Below are positions 62,901 through 64,000 of a DNA stretch of 64,000 bases, in pieces. How positions within the stretch are numbered: the stretch's first letter is position 1; each line of letters opens with the position of its first letter. The stretch is from contig NC_060110.1 in NCBI RefSeq assembly GCF_021155765.1, positions 16,390,001-16,454,000 on the forward strand, in the 5' to 3' direction. Below the pieces are notes generated by a model. That model was not told the origin of the DNA. It searched no databases and was given only the letters and a program-made list of their open reading frames with translations. This stretch comes from Diprion similis. Taxonomy: Eukaryota > Arthropoda > Insecta > Hymenoptera > Diprionidae. The position numbers and the translations under genes were made by a program.

Positions 62901-64000
62901 GATGTTTACGGGAGTTTGAACTGATTGGATTGAAAATGGCGAATTCCCATTTTTCAACCCCCGAATCGGATCGCGTCAATGGTTCAAGCCTTCTCAATGC
63001 TGAAGTCCGATTTTAGCTTGAGATGTCTGCTTCATTTCCCTCTAGGATGATCCGAACCCTACATGCAATATTTTATCTTTGTTTTCATTTTGGTGGCACT
63101 GGAAGTAGAAAACCTGGCTGACTCTCTTTCGAGTCAGTGCATTTAGTTCGCAGGCTTAAACGTTCCATCAAGTCATCTTAAACGAGAAAACGTCAATCAT
63201 GGTTGAAAAGACAAAATGAAATCGGCGATGAGCAACGCGTTCGATTTGTTTTTCTTTCACAGATTTCAAAAAAGACAACACAGTTTGTAGATACTTGGTG
63301 AAATTGAGATGTTCGCAAAGATCAAGGAACAATGAAAAATTTGGGAAGAGATTTTACAAAAATTGACGACGAACTACTTCACAAATGAAAATTTATCTTT
63401 GCTTATAGTTTTACACGGGTTTTCAATCATTCTCGCTTACAAGGTAAACTGTAAAGAAAGTTTTTACCCAGTGTGTACTTCTGCTGATACCGTTGTCACA
63501 TTTTGGCGATCAATCATTGCCAATCCGCGATCACGATGGGAGGGAGGAATCGACGTTCGTTCATGTGAGGACCTGATTGTGCCTCATAATCGTGTGCAAA
63601 GCGATTCGATTAGCGATTTCGTATTCACCAAACGTTAAATTACGCGACAGAGAACCGCGAGAACGAATCGCGGAGAGATGAATGGAATTGGGGTGAAAAA
63701 AAATCTGGCGTGAATTTGTTACCCTTTCGTTCATATAATTTCCCGGAGGCAATCTCTGAGTAATAAAAAAAAAGTGAGACGCACATTTTTATGTCAGTTC
63801 ACACACAAGGCTCTTGGGACAACGTGATAGAGAAAAGTCGAGAAACAAAGCTAAAAGAAGATTCTGTAAAAGTAGGCGATTTATGAAAGAATCCAATAAA
63901 CTGGAATAAAATATAATTAAAGAATAACCAAGAAATGCCGAAATACTTCCTCTGCACTTTTTCTTGAGCCATATTTCTGGCAAAAACGTGAAACCAACCA
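59986..64000. other. Probable first intron or intergenic DNA to the window end
   Basis: AT-rich DNA without a recognisable coding exon. Short frames (62008-62325 minus, 63363-63638 plus, 63789-63983 minus) have no domain, paralogue or splice support. Confidence 0.4.

Noticed and set aside
1-64000. Search for tRNA, rRNA, CRISPR array, bacterial operons or viral genes
   Set aside because: No B-box-like tRNA core in a folding context, no spaced short direct repeats, no retroviral or other viral motifs seen. The window is ordinary insect nuclear DNA in these respects; tRNAscan and Rfam searches would be decisive.

Overview
The window reads as nuclear DNA of an insect. Genes are split by short introns with GT/AG borders, intergenic DNA is AT-rich, and there are small fold-back elements, insect-type gustatory receptors and an arthropod TATA/TCAGT promoter. 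The gene set would suit a hymenopteran, but that is inference: no species-level marker was recognised. All exon models below were made by eye from splice borders, reading phase and comparison of duplicated copies.

Layout, left to right. (1) 1-1840, minus strand: the 5' four exons of a vanin/pantetheinase-like amidohydrolase that runs off the left edge. (2) About 3230-23110: a tandem duplication of a roughly 9-10 kb unit. Each unit carries one ten-exon minus-strand gene (5608-11264 and 15343-20566) for a secreted-then-anchored single-pass receptor with a Cys-rich ectodomain and a cytoplasmic SEFIR-like domain, i.e. the architecture of IL-17 receptors. The two copies are a mosaic of near-identical and strongly diverged blocks, and three fold-back elements lie inside or at the edges of the duplication. 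(3) 25003-27274, minus: a complete second vanin-like gene, so the receptor pair is bracketed by the two vanin paralogues. (4) 27275-35100: mostly gene-free, with a decayed minus-strand gustatory receptor at about 32.2-33.4 kb. (5) 35769-42985, plus: promoter and six-exon gene for 10-formyltetrahydrofolate dehydrogenase (ALDH1L), whose first exon encodes a mitochondrial-type presequence. (6) 47685-48915, minus: a run of splice-bounded open segments of unknown identity. (7) 49199-53076, plus: an intact seven-exon gustatory receptor ending in the TYhhhhhQF signature. (8) 53077-64000: no protein gene recognised; a GC-rich probable first exon (about 59640-59985) may begin a large plus-strand gene that continues beyond the window.

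Functionally, the left half is a cluster of cell-surface, immunity-flavoured genes (GPI-type vanins, IL-17-receptor-like proteins). The right half holds a conserved one-carbon-metabolism enzyme and chemoreceptors. The strongest candidates for something undescribed are the tandem SEFIR receptors with their locally hypervariable ectodomains, and the mitochondrial-presequence exon of the ALDH1L gene.
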